From Dioszegia crocea (Eukaryota > Basidiomycota > Tremellomycetes > Tremellales > Bulleribasidiaceae), in NCBI GenBank assembly GCA_001600615.1, contig BCKK01000009.1:781213-845212 (forward strand): 64,000 nt of DNA, in the 5' to 3' direction. The notes beneath the pieces were generated by a model. The model worked only from the letters and a program-made list of their open reading frames with translations, did not search any database and was not told the DNA's origin. Position 1 is the first letter of the stretch. Every line of letters starts with the position of its first letter. The position numbers were made by a program, and so were the translations under genes. Shown here one piece after another: positions 57,091-64,000 of this stretch.

Positions 57091-59016
57091 TGTTCGCAGC
57101 TGCTAGACCATCAGCTTCGCGTCTCGTCGCTAGCTCCTCAAGTTTCCGGACCATCGCTAGCTCATCGAGAGCCCTGGCTGCTGCAAAAGGCAAACCAGGT
57201 ATGTTGCCCTGTGTCGTGATTGTAGAATGACGAGGCCTGGGTATTGATCATTTAGCCAAATCTGGAGTACCGGCCAAGAAGAAGGCGGCAAATACTAGTT
57301 TTTCGAAGAAGCCCGCTGCGGCTCCTGGAGGTGGAGGTGGAGGGGGAGGGGGTGGAAATAAAGGGGTGAGTTGGGGTATCATCCCCCTTCCAATCGAGCT
57401 TGGTGGTCTACACATAAAGCTGGTTGAGGTGGTGAAGATACCAAGATACCAGTGGCGTACTGATGATTGCAGGGAATATCACTGGTCTATAGCGAAGCCC
57501 GACCGGTTGCGGATCTTGGAGATTGGCCAAAACTATTCCCAGTGAGTTGGTTGACAGGAGCTGCTAGTGGCTACACTCCATCTAGATAGCTAGCTTTGCC
57601 GTGGCCATAGCTCACACCTCTTAGGAAATAACAGAACCATCACATGTTGGCAAACCGACGACATTTGCGGCCGAGACTTTTACTACGATTAAGCAATTCG
57701 GTCTGCCGCGCAGAATAGAAAAAGAGGTTAGTCGTTGTAATCTCCGGAAGGGTGACTTGCCAACGTCTGGTCAACAAGGCTGACAACTCCAGCTTTCAGA
57801 TGCGAGTGGACCAGCGTCAGTGATCAGACAATGTACGGTCGACTTGGCAAAGCGGCTAGATGGTGTCCGAGACGGTTCAGGCGGGAAATCGTCGAGCTTA
57901 GCCATCAGTGCGTATCCAGTATTGCTGTATATCGCTTGCACGAAGGCAAGAGCTGACAATCTCAGCCGGAGAAAGAGGTGCTGGTAAATCTATGCTACTG
58001 CTTCAGACTGTCGCCCACGCTTTAAATTCAGGGTGGATAGTGCTCTACGTTCCACGATGTAAGCTGCTTTCTCAACTTGGCAGAGTATTCCAGATCGCAG
58101 AACATAGCTGATCATCCAGGCTCGGAATGGATAAACTCTTCCTCAGCATACAACTACCATCCCCCCTCTTCAACATTCCACCAACCGCCACTGGCCGCTT
58201 CCCTATTGTCCAAACTCCTCGCTGTCAACGCTGAGCGATTGGAAGGGATGATCACTAGTCAAACACATAAAGTGGACGGAGAGGCGGATGTGGAAAAGGG
58301 AACGAAATTGGTTGATTTTATACGGTTGGGGATGAGGGCGGATGTCCCCAAGGCCTCTGTGGGCGTTTTAGAGGGTGTCATGGCGGAATTATCGAGTCAA
58401 TCAGAGTGAGTCTTTCACTTATCGACATCAGACTTCACGCTAATCTATCAGCACACCCTTTTTGATAGCACTTGACGAAGTCCAATCCCTCTACACCCGA
58501 ACCCAATACCTCACACCCACTGCGGCCCCATTAGAGACATACCACCTCACCGTCCCCCGTCTCTTCCTCTCTTACATCTCTTCCGCGTCCTCTATCCCGC
58601 AGTCTGGCAAATGTCTCACACTATCCGCGATGTCTTACTCTACACCTTCGGTCCCACCTACCCAGACCTTCCTCACTGCGCTTGCTCAGCCTACATCGTC
58701 CAGAAATCCCGTTCATGCGTATACGAAACTTGAACCTGTCCATTTGGAGAATGCCAAGGGTGTGGAGACGTTTGCTGTACAGGGTCTGGGAGGCAAAGAG
58801 GCGGGAGGGATTATGGAGATTTATGCCAAGAAGGGGTGGAGTGCGAATGGTGAGTTTTTGCTGTCATTTTCATCCCAATCTTATGACTGGTCATTTGAGA
58901 CACTAGAGCTGATTCGTATAGGTGACGAGACATATCTCACTTCTTTGATATCGTCAGGAGGGAACGCTATGGAGTTTGGCAGGGGTCTTGGCCGGAGTTT
59001 GTCGGTAGCGGCATAA
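57091..59016 (+). CDS. RSM23: Mitochondrial small ribosomal subunit protein mS29 (DAP3/RSM23)
   Basis: A gene of about eight or nine exons, about 450 residues. [20 protein letters not shown] is a mitochondrial targeting peptide, then a Lys/Ala/Gly-rich linker (GGGGGGGGGG). [29 protein letters not shown] and a P-loop, [20 protein letters not shown], follow (Walker A GxxGxGKS). [45 protein letters not shown] (Walker B-like DE) and the C-terminal [19 protein letters not shown] complete the DAP3 pattern. mS29 is a GTP-binding protein in the head of the mitoribosomal small subunit. The mS29 family length and motif order agree. Confidence 0.88.
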
Positions 59017-59692
59017 TGGGCGTGACAACAAGCTAGAGCTATCTGCGAATGCGATTCGGGGTAGCATGCTAACGGGCGTCCTTGGGAGCCAACATCCTCA
59101 GTCAAGGGCGGTATGTAATGCCTTTCTCATTTGGCTTCAGCACTGATTACAAAGCTTACTACAAACTTACAGATAATGAACCTGTGGTCTTGACTCGCGC
59201 TAAGCTCGGCGTATATGACTGACTACTGTCAGGCAGTCAAAGATCATGAAAAGCGCGTACTGGAGCAAGCGGTGGCCAAGGGCATTGCGACCAATCCCGC
59301 ATCCAGGGCGTTGTCACTGATCAGGAATGGGCGATACTTGCGAACAAAGCCGCCTCGCAAGGACATGCACCACGACCTCTCGGACTTGTACCACTATACA
59401 TGACTACCCTACCCCACATCCCTTAACTGACCAAGAATGCCTGATCACCCAGACCTACAGGCTCGTATACATTTTGCCTTTCGTTGTTCCAGGATTCAGT
59501 TTGAGATAGGAGCTACAAATACTCCTCCAGGAGGATCAGGGATAGATTTGAGGACAAGCGCGGGCCGGCCGCGGTCATATCAATGACCTATAAAACGTAT
59601 GGATGCATAAGATACATATGTAAGTGTGGATGTACACTGGGCAGAGGATCGAACGCCCGCAATCGGCGTGGTACGAAAATTTCGGCACAGCT
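59017..59692. other. Convergent 3' region with a possible 62-codon ORF
   Basis: A plus-strand frame at 59215-59403 (MTDYCQAVKDHEKRVLEQAV, then AKGIATNPASRALS) has a true ATG after an in-frame stop and coding-like composition, downstream of an intron-like stretch (GTATGT near 59111 to TTACAG near 59171). No homologue recognised. It could be a small gene or relic. Confidence 0.3.
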
Positions 59693-60464
59693 TTAGGAAA
59701 AGCCGCCCCCGAGCGCGCCTTTGAGAAGGAGTTGTGTGTCCTGGTGAAGAGCCGCATGAAGCTTCGATTGCTCGTTCCGGTATGTGCTCCGCTCCTTGTC
59801 AGTGGCAAAGGACGATTCTTTCTCGTTGTCTCTGCGCTGTGTCAGCTGCTAATTTTTCCGTCTCATTCGCCATGAGTATCAATCAACTCACCCGAGGAAA
59901 ATGCAGGATTTGTCGAGGTCAGGTCTCTCGGCCATCAGCTCGTCGCGAGTTGTGTGAGGCATGCGCACGAGGAAGTCGACCAAGCCATGGACGACGCGCT
60001 GACGCTCCCTGGGGAGAGAAGACCGTTCGTTCTCGGTGATTCGAGCCGAGTCCAGGACCGTCTTGCAGTGCTCGAAATCCGCTTCTGAGAGCCAGGGGAC
60101 ATTGGGTGGCCGGGTCCCTTCCGGAAGACAGAGGGAGCTCAGTCCGAGGCAGATGCCTTGGAACGCCTGCTTGACGAGGTCGCGGTCGGTGTCGCTCAGC
60201 GGCACAGCGAGATGACTGCACAGTAAATTCCGACTTTTCCGCTAGGCGGAGGAAGAGCAGGGTCGCATCGGTAGATCTGGGGTGAATCTCCAGGCTCTGC
60301 CAAGCAGCTTGAGCCCAATAGTCAGAGAGCACCCTGAATCCTTGCTGCTGGCGTGAGTTTTCAATCTGGAGGCCTGCAGGGTTCCGGTTGACTAGAACGG
60401 CGCTCACCGTGCTCAAGACAGAAACATCCTCCCAGTCGGCATCATGCGGGTTGGGGCCGGTCAT
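59693..60464 (-). pseudogene. Hypothetical gene with an apparent one-base frameshift
   Basis: Not recognised. ATG at 60464 follows an acceptor (GAGCTGACTTGAAACAG), so the leader seems spliced. The frame reads MTGPNPHDADWEDVSVLSTV ... HPRSTDATLLFLRLAE, then shifts at a run of four T on the plus strand (60235-60238). The next frame continues SRNLLCSHLAVPLSDTDRDL followed by VKQAFQGIC and on to KSCIFLG, an intron (GTGAGT...CAGCTGACACAGCGCAG) and a last exon DNEKESSFATDKERSTYRNE ending GALGGGFS at 59693-59695. Both halves look coding, so either the genome carries a real frameshift or the assembly has a homopolymer error. Intact length would be about 235 residues, mostly helical and cytosolic in appearance. 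Confidence 0.5.
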
Positions 60465-61653
60465 CTGTTTCAAGTCAGCTCGACAGGATCAATCGCGTGT
60501 ATCTAGGCGAGGTGTGAAAACAATCGACTGGCACAGATGCGATAGAGTGTTGTGTGACTCCCTCAGCCGTACGGCTTGGGGGACGTTCGGAAAGATTCAG
60601 CCGTGCGGTCGATAGCGAAGTAAACTTACTGTGTAACGGATATGTATAAGGGGTGATTACCGAAAGTGGTCAAAGTATTGGTGAACTGTGTACGTCGTTG
60701 AGGTGGAGACGGTAGGGGATAGTGATTTGAGTACAGGATGAGGGGGAAAATTCCAGCCCCTTATATGTCCCCGCCCGGCCCCGCCGGCCTATATCTTTCC
60801 TTTCCTTAAGCCCCAATTTGCTCCGAGAACGCCTTCAATGTGGAAGCAGTGAAGTCAGGCCTCTCACCCGCTTCTTCCCCTTCCCCAAGTCAACGTCTCA
60901 CGCCTTATCTCCCCCTCCCCCTCCCCGCGTCGAAGCAGACAGCGGCCGAAACGCGTATCACCCCTCCATCACCCTTTCCCATCCTTTGACGCTCGCTCCA
61001 CAACAAAGCGGCACGTTTGCCGGAGGCGGTGCAGTAGCTTGAAAACCTTATCTGCTCTTGCCGAAGATCCGCCTTGCGCATGAAGGGAGTATGACCGTTT
61101 GGGTACTTGAGAACCGATATGTTCCGGTCGGCCAGATTTTTAGGGGTCTAAGAGCCGTTTACTGAGTATTCAAATCCCCCACATGAGTTGCTGCCAGATG
61201 GTCCTTTAGGTCAAATCACTAATAACCGTCGTTTCTTAAGCCTGTCGTCGAGTTAGATAAGAGAGTACAGTGCGGACATTAGGGCTGTATGATTCGGTAC
61301 TGATAGTCTCGGCTGGAGGGTTTCGATTTGGGGGTCGTTGGGTGTTTTCGACTTGACTCGACTCGACTTTGACTTGATTTGATTTGCGGTTTCGATTCCT
61401 CCAGACTCCAGACTCCAGACTCCAGGTCTGAATCCTTCTAAAGCTGTCAAATCTGTGCGTCCGATGACGATAAGGTAAGTATGTAATACAACCAGTCAGC
61501 ACAACCATCTGCGGCATAAAGGTATTTCATTTCCATCACAAACTTCCGAATCGCTAGAGCTAAAGAATATACGTGTGGGGGTCGATGGTTGGGGTGGAGG
61601 TTTGGGGCTAGCGACAGAGGTAATTTTTAAACCGAGGTCATGACCGTTTGCGC
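60465..61653. other. Intergenic region between the frameshifted gene and actin
   Basis: Holds the spliced leader of the 59693-60464 gene (donor ACACA|GTAAGT near 60633) and the actin 3' region. Short tandem repeats at about 61362-61426: GACTC/GACTT units and three CCAGACT units. No gene recognised. Confidence 0.4.
61362..61426. repeat. Short tandem repeats (GACTC-type and CCAGACT x3)
   Basis: TTGACTCGACTCGACTTTGA followed by CTCCAGACTCCAGACTCCAG; simple repeats in non-coding DNA. Confidence 0.6.
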
Positions 61654-63808
<2,155 letters not shown>

Positions 63809-64000
63809 ATGCCCCTCGAGTCATGTATGATTGTGTGAGTCCCCTTCCACCCGGGTCGAAGAGCCGGGCTAACATATCTAGGATAGATAACTCCGAATAT
63901 ACTCGGAATGGAGACTATACGCCCACTCGCTTCCAAGCTCAGGCTCAAGCCGTAGCGTCAGTCTTTACAGCCAAGACGGATAGTAATCCGGAATCTTCGG
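63809..64000 (+). CDS. RPN10: 26S proteasome regulatory subunit RPN10 (5' part, runs off the right edge)
   Basis: Exon 1 starts at ATG 63809 (MPLESCMIV); a 50 nt intron (GTGAGT...GGGCTAACATATCTAG) joins in phase to [39 protein letters not shown]. The MxLExxMxxIDNSExxRNGDYxPxRFxAQ opening is the start of the Rpn10/S5a von Willebrand A domain, including the DNS of its MIDAS-like site. Rpn10 is a ubiquitin receptor at the base-lid junction of the proteasome. The VWA remainder and the ubiquitin-interacting motif lie outside the window. Confidence 0.9.

Noticed and set aside
60818..61042. 74-codon frame upstream of the actin 3' end
   Set aside because: Pyrimidine-rich, no start context or composition bias beyond local C richness.

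Overview
The window looks like nuclear DNA of a basidiomycete yeast or filamentous relative, most likely a tremellomycete. Nearly every gene is split by 35-80 nt GT-AG introns whose 3' ends carry GCTGAC, GCTAAC or CTGAT branch-point motifs a few bases before the AG. Genes lie on both strands about 1.5-2 kb apart, intergenic spaces are short, and recognisable proteins are fungal housekeeping proteins. I assembled gene models by joining exons by hand from splice signals and phase, so internal exon edges are inferred and outer limits are usually firmer.

Left part (1-14.4 kb): a single-RRM RNA-binding protein (minus), NAD-isocitrate dehydrogenase subunit 2 (minus), a small low-complexity protein, an NSR1/nucleolin-like protein, a PTC1-type PP2C phosphatase, an unknown phospho-rich protein (minus) and the mitochondrial Fe-S assembly factor ISA2. 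From 14.5 to 21.9 kb lie three secreted or wall-type proteins: DUF1996 plus three WSC domains, a Ser/Thr/Pro-rich secreted protein, and a probable GPI-anchored serine-rich protein. Next come a mitochondrial hot-dog thioesterase, an unknown Ser-rich protein and a poorly resolved multi-exon membrane-protein candidate.

Middle part (26.8-49.6 kb): an SDR-like membrane protein (minus) divergent from an anoctamin/IST2-type protein, then a lineage-restricted-looking set of three tandem paralogues of unknown function (31.9-36.0 kb), a LAA2-like AP-1 accessory protein, a protein with two DUF3072-like repeats, a PPIL4-type cyclophilin with RRM, and a degenerate-looking pair of tandem repeats of another unknown domain (42.3-43.6 kb). 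Two paralogous single-pass membrane proteins (44.0-45.6 and 48.2-49.6 kb) flank a short spliced gene and a 404 bp non-autonomous DNA transposon with perfect 15 bp terminal inverted repeats and an 8 bp target duplication (hAT-like).

Right part (49.9-64 kb): mitochondrial ribosomal protein bL35, histone H4, a large GATA-type zinc-finger protein next to H4, NOP53, mitochondrial ribosomal mS29/DAP3, an unknown gene carrying an apparent one-base frameshift, actin, and the 5' end of the proteasome subunit RPN10 running off the right edge.

No CRISPR array, operon or confident tRNA/rRNA gene was seen. The most unusual items are the transposon, the tandem paralogue families of unknown function, the 50 bp duplication across a stop codon, and the frameshifted gene at 59.7-60.5 kb.
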